Positions 1 to 6,101 are shown, counted from the stretch's first letter. The stretch is 10,916 nucleotides of DNA from an uncultured Bacilli bacterium (GCA_944363685.1 CALVUV010000032.1:1-10916); one strand, 5' to 3'. Notes: a model not told the origin generated them from the letters alone. Numbers and translations: made by a program.

Positions 1-169
1 ATCAACATTAATACTTGGAGAGCCTATGCAATATTTTTCATTATTCTCTTTAATCTTAATTTGTTTTTATAATAAGGAACTTGGTAAGAAATGTAAGATG
101 TTTTTCTATTTATATTATCCATTACATATATTAGTTTTAGGACTTATCAATATGCTTTTAGGAATCTAG
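1..169 (+). CDS. TraX-family membrane protein, C-terminal end only
   Basis: The open frame enters from the left edge (first full codon at position 2) and stops at the TAG at 167-169, leaving about 55 residues. They read as a hydrophobic helix with the run GEPMQYFSLFSLILICFY, a short loop with NKELGKK, then FFYLYYPLHILVLGLINMLL at the C-terminus. The combination of a Q-x-F-containing helix, a YN-x(2)-x-G-K loop and a terminal F-Y-x(2)-YP-x-H-x-L-x(2)-GL helix is what I recognise as the end of TraX (PF05857). TraX is a polytopic membrane acetyltransferase known from N-acetylation of F pilin; homologues are common in Firmicutes with unknown targets. It lies 56 bp upstream of the holin-like gene. 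Only the tail is seen, so length and active site cannot be checked. Confidence 0.65.
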   Translation, partial: STLILGEPMQYFSLFSLILICFYNKELGKKCKMFFYLYYPLHILVLGLINMLLGI

Positions 170-212
170 GCTTTCAATGTTTCTTTTCCTTTAGTTTTTC
201 ATAGACTATTTT

Positions 213-220
213 AGAGGTGA
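213..220 (+). promoter_or_regulatory. Ribosome binding site that decides the start at 226
   Basis: AGAGGTGA sits 5 bases before ATG 226. It contains an in-frame GTG (217) that would add three residues, but that GTG would have no ribosome binding site of its own. Confidence 0.7.
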
Positions 221-225
221 AAGAA

Positions 226-576
226 ATGATTAATTTAACACTATTACAACAAATGTTAGTTGTTGCAATCGCTCTTAGTGTTATAACCTGTGCTTTTATT
301 CAGAAAACAAAGAAATATTTTCCGTGTTCTAGCTGTTTAGTTATTTATAATTTAGTAGTTAATTTTGTAGTGGGTATACTTTTTTGTATTACTTTTACGA
401 GTGTAGATTTTCCTAATAGTCTATGGGTATCTTTCTTTAGTTTTATAGGTGCTGATACAATTTATAAATCTTTAGAAGGTAAACTTAAAGATTATTCATC
501 ATTGGTTAATACTGACTATATTACAGTAAAGAAATCTAATATTATTAGTACTGATACGAAAGGTGATGATGAGTGA
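226..576 (+). CDS. Putative phage holin (small membrane protein)
   Basis: This 116-residue protein has hydrophobic segments at roughly residues 5-24 and 38-60, a shorter one at about 65-78 (WVSFFSFIGADTIY), and a polar, charged C-terminal tail ending in DTKGDDE. Size, multiple membrane segments and a hydrophilic tail are the usual holin layout: holins oligomerise in the cytoplasmic membrane and form holes that let an endolysin reach the wall. The best support is context, since its TGA stop overlaps by one base the ATG of the M23 endolysin. The pattern of an SLW start followed by a GAD-x-x-Y-x-x-LE-x-KL stretch resembles small phage membrane proteins I have seen beside lysins, but I cannot name the family. 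It could also be an unrelated small phage membrane protein. ATG 226 is preferred over GTG 217 because the Shine-Dalgarno site covers 213-220. Confidence 0.6.
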   Translation: MINLTLLQQMLVVAIALSVITCAFIQKTKKYFPCSSCLVIYNLVVNFVVGILFCITFTSVDFPNSLWVSFFSFIGADTIYKSLEGKLKDYSSLVNTDYITVKKSNIISTDTKGDDE

Positions 577-1334
577 TGGAAAAACCATTATATCCTAGTC
601 CTTATATGAGAATAACACAAGGATATATGACGGGAACCCATAAAGATAGTTATGCGATTGATGATGCAGGGAGTGATAGTGGTATAGACTTTATTGTTGC
701 TCCTTTTACGGGTATTATTAGAAAAATATATGTGGGGGATGCTAATGAAGTATGGCTTGAGAGTAGTGAGCCAGTAATTTATCCTGATGGTACAGTAGAT
801 TATATGACGATGATGTTTGCTCATGATAATGATGTATCTAATCTTTTTGTGGGGAAAACAATAAATCGTGGAGAAAGATTTTATGAAGAAGGTACTAAAG
901 GTAATGCTAGTGGTAATCATGTTCATATGGAATGTGGTAGGGGGAAGTTTACTGGTAGTGGTTGGCATTTAAACAGTGCTGGTTACTGGTCTATTAATAA
1001 TGGGAAGAATCCTACAGAATGTTTGTGGATAGATGATAGTATTACTGTTTTAAATAGTAATGGTTATACATTTAAAAAAATAGAACCTGAAGTTGTTGTT
1101 CCTGATACTCCTGTTGGAGAAGAACCGGTTATAGAAGAGCCTACAGATACTGATATAAATGACTCAGATAATAGTGATACTACTAATACAGATACAAGCG
1201 TTGATGATGATAATAGTAGTACTGATAGTGATACTAGTATAGAAGTAGTTAAGCCTAAGCTTATATTTACTTGTAAGAGTGATGATATTTATGCAATAGA
1301 GTTAAAAGCAGGTCAGAAACTTTATTTAGAATAA
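576..1334 (+). CDS. Phage endolysin, M23-type peptidoglycan endopeptidase
   Basis: This 252-residue protein lacks a signal peptide, consistent with holin-dependent release. Residues 1-155 form an M23 (LytM-like) zinc peptidase domain: ITQGY near the N-terminus, H22-x6-D29 (HKDSYAID), H83 in FAHD, and the H115-x-H117 pair in GNHVHME. These are the metal ligands and catalytic histidines of the family, which cuts peptide cross-bridges in the wall. Residues about 165-222 are a low-complexity Pro/Glu then Thr/Ser/Asp-rich linker. The last 27 residues (KPKLIFTCKSDDIY onward to KLYLE) look like a small separate C-terminal module, possibly a wall-binding or strand-swapping element, with no family I can name. 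ATG 576 overlaps the upstream stop (TGATG) and has AGGTGA at 561-566; GTG 573 would add only one residue. The gene ends 21 bp before the convergent transporter. Confidence 0.83.
   Translation: MEKPLYPSPYMRITQGYMTGTHKDSYAIDDAGSDSGIDFIVAPFTGIIRKIYVGDANEVWLESSEPVIYPDGTVDYMTMMFAHDNDVSNLFVGKTINRGERFYEEGTKGNASGNHVHMECGRGKFTGSGWHLNSAGYWSINNGKNPTECLWIDDSITVLNSNGYTFKKIEPEVVVPDTPVGEEPVIEEPTDTDINDSDNSDTTNTDTSVDDDNSSTDSDTSIEVVKPKLIFTCKSDDIYAIELKAGQKLYLE
1171..1236 (+). repeat. 12-bp direct repeat in the endolysin linker
   Basis: ATAGTGATACTA occurs at 1171-1182 and again at 1225-1236, 54 bp (18 codons) apart and in the same reading phase. It lies in the Ser/Asp/Thr-rich linker. Such degenerate repeats can change linker length by slippage; here they may simply reflect low-complexity coding. 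Confidence 0.5.
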
Positions 1335-1357
1335 ATAAAAAGAGTCAAGTGACTCTT
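1335..1357 (-). terminator. Intrinsic terminator of the ZIP transporter gene
   Basis: AAGAGTCA (1340-1347) and TGACTCTT (1350-1357) are perfect inverted complements around a two-base loop, effectively a 7-bp stem with a 4-base loop. On the minus strand the stem runs straight into TTTTTATTTATT (towards 1331), a proper U-tract. The stem includes two bases of the transporter's TAA stop. On the plus strand no U-tract follows (AACCTAGG), so it should work poorly for the endolysin transcript. Confidence 0.7.
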
Positions 1358-2156
1358 AACCTAGGGCAACATCTAATGTCATCATTACCATAAATCCTAG
1401 AATTGTAAATAAGGCCATGAGGTCTTTTTTCTTATTTGTTTGACTTTCTGGTATTAGTTCTTCTACAACAACATAGATCATGGCTCCTGCTGCGAATGCT
1501 AGTAAGAATGGTAATATTAGTTGAATTTTTAAGACTAGAAGTGCTCCTATAACAGCAGCGATAGGTTCTACTATTCCTGACAGTTGTCCATAAAAGAAGG
1601 CTTTTCCTCTAGTATATCCTTCGCGTCTTAAAGGAAGAGAGACGGCACTACCTTCAGGGAAGTTTTGAAGTCCTATACCAAAGGCAAGGGTTAGGGCACT
1701 AGCAAGGGTTGAGCCTGTTAGGGAGTAGGTAAGAGAACCAAAGGCTACTCCTACAGCCATTCCTTCGGGAATATTATGTAAAGTAATAGATGATATTAAC
1801 ATAAAACATCTCTTAGCTTTACTACTAGTTGTATCTTTTCTTTTTTCATCTAAATAATCATAGACTTTATCACCAATAAAAAGTAATACTCCACCTCCCA
1901 AGAAACCTAGTGATATAACTAACCAACTGTTCATCTTTAATTCTTCTGCCATTTCGATTGCAGGGGATATTAAACTAAAAAAGCTAGCTGCTATCATGAC
2001 TCCTGCTGCAAAACCTAATAGAGCATCCATTAGAGTTTTATTTACTTTCTTAAAAAAGAAAACAATACTTGCTCCTAAAGCTGTTATACTCCAGGTGAAG
2101 AGACAGGCTATAAATGCTTGTAAAACTGGTGATAAATTATTGAATGAATCTAACAT
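1356..2156 (-). CDS. ZIP-family divalent metal transporter (GufA/ZupT-like)
   Basis: This 266-residue polytopic membrane protein has about eight hydrophobic segments. ZIP transporters (PF02535) move Zn2+, Fe2+ or Mn2+ into the cytoplasm. The family signatures are visible: HNIPEG at 127-132 in TM4, QNFPEGSAVSLPLRREG from 164 in TM5, GxxEPIA at 194-200, and VVEELIPES at 230-238. NFPEG in place of the usual HE-x-x-H motif of TM5 is typical of the GufA-like branch. The loop between TM3 and TM4 (about 104-117) is short and Lys/Arg/Ser-rich, without the histidine run of eukaryotic ZIPs. ATG 2156 is preceded on the minus strand by AGAGGTG (2162-2168), a good ribosome binding site. It is convergent with the phage endolysin and divergent from the redox operon. 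No convincing promoter was found in the 131-bp gap, and metal specificity cannot be read from sequence. Confidence 0.9.
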   Translation of the reverse strand: MLDSFNNLSPVLQAFIACLFTWSITALGASIVFFFKKVNKTLMDALLGFAAGVMIAASFFSLISPAIEMAEELKMNSWLVISLGFLGGGVLLFIGDKVYDYLDEKRKDTTSSKAKRCFMLISSITLHNIPEGMAVGVAFGSLTYSLTGSTLASALTLAFGIGLQNFPEGSAVSLPLRREGYTRGKAFFYGQLSGIVEPIAAVIGALLVLKIQLILPFLLAFAAGAMIYVVVEELIPESQTNKKKDLMALFTILGFMVMMTLDVALG

Positions 2157-2236
2157 TATAACACCTCTAGTTGTAAATTATGCAAAGGGGGTTAATAGTA
2201 GTGGGCTCTTTTAAGATTAAATATATAAAGTTTTTG

Positions 2237-2267
2237 TTGACCTGTGAGTATGACACGGGTGTATTAT
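2237..2267 (+). promoter_or_regulatory. MerR-type promoter/operator of the redox operon
   Basis: TTGACC (-35, 2237-2242) and TATTAT (-10, 2262-2267) are 19 bp apart, too long for an ordinary sigma-70-type promoter. The spacer holds an imperfect dyad: ACCTGTG (2240-2246) and CACGGGT (2254-2260), 6 of 7 positions paired, centred on 2250. That is 2 bp on the -35 side of the spacer midpoint (2252). A 19-bp spacer with a dyad shifted slightly towards -35 is the hallmark of promoters activated by MerR-family proteins, which untwist the spacer on sensing metals, oxidants or electrophiles. No MerR gene is in the window. The predicted transcript start (about 2274) leaves a leader of only about 14 nt. 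Confidence 0.6.
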
Positions 2268-2287
2268 GGTTGTAGGAGGAATGATTT

Positions 2288-2746
2288 ATGGAAAAGATTT
2301 TATTTATGAATAGTAGTCCTAATAGGAATGGTAATACTTATAGAATAGGAGAAGAGTTATTAAAGGATAAAGAACATGATGTTTTACAAATGGCAGATTA
2401 TAAAATATATCAATATGGTCAAGTATTTGAAGATGATGAGATGAAAGAGGTATTAAAAGAAATAGATAAATATGATATTCTAGTAATAGGTAGTCCTGTT
2501 TATTGGTATACAGTTTCTGGTATGTTAAAGACTTTTATTGATAGACTTTATATGTTACCTGAGGCAGAGGCTTTAAGAGGTAAGAAATTATATTTGTTTG
2601 CACAAGGATCTCTTCCATCTTCTGATACTGTTAATTCTATTGAGTTTCTAGCTAATAGATTAAGTTATTTAATGGGGATGGAATTAAAGGGTGTTGTTAC
2701 TGATAGTTCAGATGGCAATGAGATATTAAGTAAGATGAAAATTTGA
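2288..2746 (+). CDS. NAD(P)H-dependent FMN oxidoreductase, flavodoxin fold
   Basis: This 152-residue cytosolic protein begins with a beta strand and the FMN-phosphate loop SSPNRNGNTYRIG (residues 9-21). Later comes the family motif IGSPVYWYTVSGMLKTFIDR, which in this fold packs around the flavin isoalloxazine ring and forms the dimer surface. These features mark the NADPH-dependent FMN reductase / flavodoxin-2-like superfamily, which passes electrons from NAD(P)H through FMN to quinones, metals, flavins or iron-sulfur proteins. It is shorter than the 180-200 residues usual for the family and lacks the extra ferredoxin cysteines of the iron-sulfur flavoproteins. ATG 2288 follows AGGAGGA (2274-2280) with 7-base spacing. 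It is the first gene of the operon and 18 bp ahead of the hydrogenase, suggesting a role in detoxification or in supplying electrons. The substrate is unknown. Confidence 0.8.
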   Translation: MEKILFMNSSPNRNGNTYRIGEELLKDKEHDVLQMADYKIYQYGQVFEDDEMKEVLKEIDKYDILVIGSPVYWYTVSGMLKTFIDRLYMLPEAEALRGKKLYLFAQGSLPSSDTVNSIEFLANRLSYLMGMELKGVVTDSSDGNEILSKMKI

Positions 2747-2764
2747 GATTAAGGAAGTTGTTAT

Positions 2765-4114
2765 ATGAGGAAAGAAGATTTAGAAATAATTTATTCTAAA
2801 GATAATGATGCAATAGAAAAAGATAAGAGTAAGTGTGTATCTTGTGGATATTGTGTTAAGACTTGTCGTGATGAAGTTACTGTGGCAAGGATGTATGAGA
2901 TAGATAAGAGTATTGAACCTATTTGTATAAATTGTGGGCAGTGTGTTAATATGTGTCCTACCGAAAGTATTCATGAGAAGTTTGATTATTTAAAACTTAA
3001 GACGTTATTAAAAGATAAAGATATTGTAAAGACTGTTAGTATTGCTCCTGCTGTTAGGGTGGCAATAGGTGAAGAGTTTGGGGAAGACTTAGGAGAGAAC
3101 TTAGAAGGAAGAGTTGTAACAGCTTTAAGAAAATTAGGTTTTGATTATGTTTTTGATGTTACTTTTGGAGCTGACTTAACTATTATGGAAGAAGCAATGG
3201 AGTTAGTTAATCGTATTAAAAATAAAGGAACACTACCAATGTTTACATCGTGTTGTCCTGCTTGGGTAAAGTATGCAGAAATATTTTATCCTGAGTTTAT
3301 ACCTAATTTATCTAGTTGTAAAAGTCCTATTACGATGCAATCTACAATGATTAAGACTTATTTTGCAGGCGAGAAAAATATTAATTCTGAAAACATATTA
3401 AATGTTGTAATCGCTCCTTGTACTGCTAAGAAAAGTGAGATTAAAAGAGATGAGGTTAATAGATCAGGTGTTTCTGATACTGATTTTGTTTTAACTACTA
3501 GAGAGTTAGCTTTACTTTTAAAAGAAGAAGGTATTGATTTAAAGAGTTTAGATGATAGTAAGTTTGATTCTCCTTTAGGAAAAGGTAGTAGTGCAGGGTT
3601 AATCTTTGGAAATAGTGGAGGAGTGTTGGAGGCTGCTCTTAGAACTGCTTATTACTATTTAACGGGAAAGAATTTAAGTAAAGAAGAATTAGTGTTTAAT
3701 GAAGTTAGAGGAATGGAAGGTATTAAGGAAGCTTCTGTTATGATAGATAATTTAGAGATTAAAGTTGCAGTTCTTAATGGAATGAAAAATGCTAAAATAT
3801 TATTAGATAAGATAAGAAATGGAGAAGTCAATTATCATTTTGTAGAGGTTATGAACTGTTTAGGTGGTTGTATTGCCGGAGGAGGACAACCTAAAAGTAC
3901 TTTACTTAATCTTAATAAGACTAAACTTGCTAGAATGAATGGTATCTATAAGGAAGATGAAAAGTCAAAAGTTAGATTTTGTCATGAGAATCCTGAGATA
4001 AAAGAAATATATAAAGACTTTTTAGAATATCCTAATAGTCCTAAAGCGAAAGAGTTACTTCATACTACTTATCAAAATAAATCTTATTTGTTGGGAGGTA
4101 AGAAGCATGAATGA
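2765..4114 (+). CDS. hydA: [FeFe] hydrogenase, M2 type with two ferredoxin clusters
   Basis: This 449-residue cytosolic enzyme should catalyse 2H+ + 2e- = H2. An N-terminal 2x[4Fe-4S] ferredoxin domain is visible: C24-x2-C27-x2-C30-x3-C34 and C54-x2-C57-x2-C60-x3-C64-P. The H-cluster domain follows: L1 TSCCPAW (161-167) with both cysteines; C185 in SSCKSP; L2 APCTAKKSE (217-225); L3 starting E361 with C365, C369 and GGGQP (372-376). The C-terminal small-subunit-like segment is present too (FCHENPEIKEIYKDFLEYP and ELLHTTY). Nothing is missing, so it should be active if HydEFG maturases exist elsewhere. Oddities: L2 starts with Ala where most catalytic hydrogenases have Met next to the H-cluster, and Arg rather than Pro follows C34. 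AAGGAAG at 2751-2757 supports ATG 2765. It overlaps the next gene by 8 bp, implying coupled translation. The Met-to-Ala change fits the shorter 'group B' enzymes as I remember them. Confidence 0.95.
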   Translation: MRKEDLEIIYSKDNDAIEKDKSKCVSCGYCVKTCRDEVTVARMYEIDKSIEPICINCGQCVNMCPTESIHEKFDYLKLKTLLKDKDIVKTVSIAPAVRVAIGEEFGEDLGENLEGRVVTALRKLGFDYVFDVTFGADLTIMEEAMELVNRIKNKGTLPMFTSCCPAWVKYAEIFYPEFIPNLSSCKSPITMQSTMIKTYFAGEKNINSENILNVVIAPCTAKKSEIKRDEVNRSGVSDTDFVLTTRELALLLKEEGIDLKSLDDSKFDSPLGKGSSAGLIFGNSGGVLEAALRTAYYYLTGKNLSKEELVFNEVRGMEGIKEASVMIDNLEIKVAVLNGMKNAKILLDKIRNGEVNYHFVEVMNCLGGCIAGGGQPKSTLLNLNKTKLARMNGIYKEDEKSKVRFCHENPEIKEIYKDFLEYPNSPKAKELLHTTYQNKSYLLGGKKHE

Positions 4115-5360
4115 AGAAGAGATAAAGGCTAAAACTTTAGAATGTCTTTCTTGCGTTACTAAGCCTTGTCAAGTAGGATGTCCTTTAAATAATGATACAA
4201 CTGGTTTTATAAAATTAGCTTTAGAAGGTAAGTATAAGGAAGCATATGATTTATTATTAGAGACAACAGTTTTACCTTCTGTTTGTGGAAGAATTTGTCC
4301 ACATGAGAAACAGTGTCAAAGAATGTGTGTTAAAAGAGTCTCTTATGAATCTGTTAAAATTGGAGATATAGAAGCTTTTATTGGGGATATGGCTCTAAAG
4401 AATAATTGGACTAGTCGTAGTTTACCTCTAAAGAATAAGAAAGTTGCGATTGTAGGAGGAGGTCCATCTGGATTAACCTGTGCAGCTTTTCTAAGACGAA
4501 ATGGTTATGATGTTACTATTTATGAAAGACATAATTATTTAGGTGGTCTTTTATATCATGGTATACCAGAGTTTAGGCTAGATAAGATTTTATTAAGAAA
4601 AGTGATTGATAAGATTTTAGAGTTAGGTATTAATATTAAGCTTAATCAAAGTATTGGTAAAGACTTTTGTTTAGAAGACTTAGAGAAGGAATATGATGCG
4701 GTGTTTTTAGGATTTGGAGCGAATCTTTCTAGTAAGATGAATATTCCTGGAGAAGATTTAAATGGCGTAATTGGTGGTAATGAGTTGTTAGAATCTAATA
4801 ATCATCCTGATTATACTGGTAAAACAGTAGTAGTAAGCGGCGGTGGAAATGTTGCCATGGATGTATCTCGTACTATAAAAAGAAAAAATGCTAAAAAAGT
4901 ATATGTTATTTATAGGAGAAGTGAGAAGGAAGCTCCTGCAGAAGAAAATGAGATTAAGGAAGCGAAAGATGAAGGAGTAGAGTTCTTATTTCAAAATAAT
5001 ATTCTTGGTATTTATGGAGAAAAAAATGTAGAGAAAGTAGAAGTAATTAGGACCGAACTTGTAAAAAAAGAGGGTGATGATAGATTATCTCCTGTTAATA
5101 TAGAAGGGTCTAACTATTATCTTTCTTGTGATTATGTAGTTATGGCAATAGGAAGTCATCCGGAAAGTAAAATTGTTAATAGTTTAGGATTAGAACTTGA
5201 TAAAAGAGGAAGAATATTAGTAGATAAAGATGGACATACTTCAAAAGAAAAAGTCTTTGCAGGTGGAGATTTAGCTGGTACTAAAGGTACAGTTGCCTTT
5301 GCTGCTAGAGCAGGGAGAGATGCAGCTTATGCAATTATGAAATATCTGGAAAGTGAGTAA
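4107..5360 (+). CDS. GltD-like NAD(P)H oxidoreductase (Fe-S/FAD), hydrogenase partner
   Basis: This 417-residue protein is of the glutamate-synthase small-subunit / dihydropyrimidine-dehydrogenase N-terminal type. Residues 1-77 carry eight cysteines for two [4Fe-4S] clusters (C13, C16, C21, C25-P, C60, C64, C70, C74). The FAD-binding motif is VGGGPSG (116-122). The NAD(P)H-binding motif is GGGNVAMD (245-252), followed by a YRRS stretch often tied to NADPH preference. The closing FAD motif is GGDLAGTKGTV (from 386). Such modules move electrons between NAD(P)H and a partner (GltB, NfnA, SudA or a hydrogenase). No glutamate synthase large subunit is nearby, and it overlaps the hydrogenase gene by 8 bp, so the likely role is a diaphorase linking NAD(P)H to the hydrogenase or a ferredoxin. 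GGGAGG (4093-4098) supports ATG 4107. Direction of electron flow and NADH versus NADPH use are not decided by sequence. Confidence 0.9.
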   Translation: MNEEEIKAKTLECLSCVTKPCQVGCPLNNDTTGFIKLALEGKYKEAYDLLLETTVLPSVCGRICPHEKQCQRMCVKRVSYESVKIGDIEAFIGDMALKNNWTSRSLPLKNKKVAIVGGGPSGLTCAAFLRRNGYDVTIYERHNYLGGLLYHGIPEFRLDKILLRKVIDKILELGINIKLNQSIGKDFCLEDLEKEYDAVFLGFGANLSSKMNIPGEDLNGVIGGNELLESNNHPDYTGKTVVVSGGGNVAMDVSRTIKRKNAKKVYVIYRRSEKEAPAEENEIKEAKDEGVEFLFQNNILGIYGEKNVEKVEVIRTELVKKEGDDRLSPVNIEGSNYYLSCDYVVMAIGSHPESKIVNSLGLELDKRGRILVDKDGHTSKEKVFAGGDLAGTKGTVAFAARAGRDAAYAIMKYLESE

Positions 5361-5992
5361 TGAAAAGAAAAAATATAATATTTATAGTAATATTAATATT
5401 GGCGGTGATTATCATAGGAGGTTTTTGGTTTATAAATAGAGATAATAGTAGTAATAATAATAATTCTACAACTGATGAAAATATTACTGATGATAATATA
5501 GGTAGTGGTACTGGTAAGACTTTAATTGTTTATTATTCTGCTACTGGAAATACTCGTGGAGTTGCTGAAAGACTTGCAGAAAACTTAAATGCAGATACAT
5601 TTGAAATTGTTCCTAGTAATCCTTACACTGATGAAGATTTAGATTGGACTGATGATAATTCTCGTGTATCAAGAGAATATAATGATGAATCTTTAAGAGA
5701 TGTAGAACTTGAGAATACTACTGTTCCTAACTTTGATACATATGACACTGTTTTAATTGGTTATCCTATTTGGTGGGGTATAGCTGCTTGGCCAGTAAGC
5801 TCTTTTGTAGAAGCGAATGACTTTACTGGTAAGACAGTTATTCCATTTTGTACTTCTTCATCAAGTGGCTTAGGTAATAGTGGTGATTTACTAGAAGATA
5901 AAGCAGGTACTGGTACTTGGCAAGAAGGACACCGTTTTAGTTCAAACCCAAGTGATGATGATATAACTGATTTTATAGATAGTATAAGATAG
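5360..5992 (+). CDS. Membrane-anchored flavodoxin
   Basis: This 210-residue protein starts MKRK followed by a membrane helix (about 5-25). A hydrophilic Asn/Ser/Thr/Asp-rich linker (26-52) leads to a flavodoxin domain. The FMN-phosphate loop is YSATGNTR (59-66). Also present are the PYTDEDLDW segment and the flavin-flanking GYPIWWGIAAWP and IPFCTSSSSGLGNSG motifs, which fit the flavodoxin_4 type. The positive N-terminus suggests N-in topology with the flavodoxin outside the cell. There is no lipobox cysteine, so it is an uncleaved anchor or a signal peptide. ATG 5360 overlaps the upstream TAA by one base, with a weak GGAAAG site (5348-5353), suggesting translational coupling to the hydrogenase/diaphorase genes. 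It may accept electrons at the membrane or act in quinone or metal reduction; how FMN reaches an outside domain is unclear. Confidence 0.85.
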   Translation: MKRKNIIFIVILILAVIIIGGFWFINRDNSSNNNNSTTDENITDDNIGSGTGKTLIVYYSATGNTRGVAERLAENLNADTFEIVPSNPYTDEDLDWTDDNSRVSREYNDESLRDVELENTTVPNFDTYDTVLIGYPIWWGIAAWPVSSFVEANDFTGKTVIPFCTSSSSGLGNSGDLLEDKAGTGTWQEGHRFSSNPSDDDITDFIDSIR

Positions 5993-6000
5993 AAAATATT

Positions 6001-6064
6001 TTAGTTTATCATAAAGTAATAATGTGTAACTATTAAACTAGAAATTTTAATTCTCTTTTTCTTT
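6001..6064 (+). terminator. Possible weak terminator after the redox operon
   Basis: TAGTTTA (6002-6008) and TAAACTA (6034-6040) are perfect inverted complements separated by a 25-base loop, with a T/G wobble extending the stem. A T-rich run (CTCTTTTTCTTT, from 6053) follows about 12 bases later. The stem is AT-only apart from one pair and the spacing is loose, so this is a weak call. It is the only candidate end signal for the operon. Confidence 0.28.
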
Positions 6065-6090
6065 ACTATTAATTTCTTTTATATTAGAAT
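6062..6090 (+). promoter_or_regulatory. Putative sigma-A promoter for lemA
   Basis: TTTACT (6062-6067) and TAGAAT (6085-6090) are 17 bp apart and match the consensus at 4/6 and 5/6 positions. The expected start near 6097 gives a leader of about 18 nt that includes the AGAGGTGGG ribosome binding site. In AT-rich DNA such matches arise by chance, so confidence is moderate. Confidence 0.4.
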
Positions 6091-6101
6091 TAAATTAAGA
6101 T

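Larger units (their letters stand above)
1..1334 (+). mobile_element. Probable prophage lysis end (left part outside the window)
   Basis: Three same-strand genes fit the end of a phage lysis cassette: a TraX-family membrane protein (partial), a small membrane protein of holin size, and a cell-wall peptidase of the M23 type with a cytosolic-looking N-terminus and no signal peptide, as expected for a holin-dependent endolysin. The holin stop and the endolysin start overlap. The next gene is a convergent housekeeping-type metal transporter, so the element probably ends near position 1335. No integrase, terminase, portal or att repeat is visible, so the boundaries and whether the prophage is intact cannot be judged from here. 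Confidence 0.5.

Noticed and set aside
588..968. Minus-strand open frame over the endolysin gene
   Set aside because: Composition is Thr/Ile/Ser-rich with no recognisable domain, as expected from the reverse of an AT-rich gene; the plus-strand M23 motifs are clear.
1996..2214. Plus-strand open frame over the 5' end of the ZIP transporter
   Set aside because: It is the antisense of transporter codons with no own ribosome binding site.
2157..2236. Promoter for the ZIP transporter on the minus strand
   Set aside because: CATAAT and TATATT boxes exist, but no acceptable -35 element lies at 16-18 bp from either.
2281..2313. Ten-codon open frame starting at ATG 2281 just after AGGAGGA
   Set aside because: The ribosome binding site abuts this ATG with no spacing, while ATG 2288 has proper 7-base spacing and begins a conserved family; a leader peptide is not supported.
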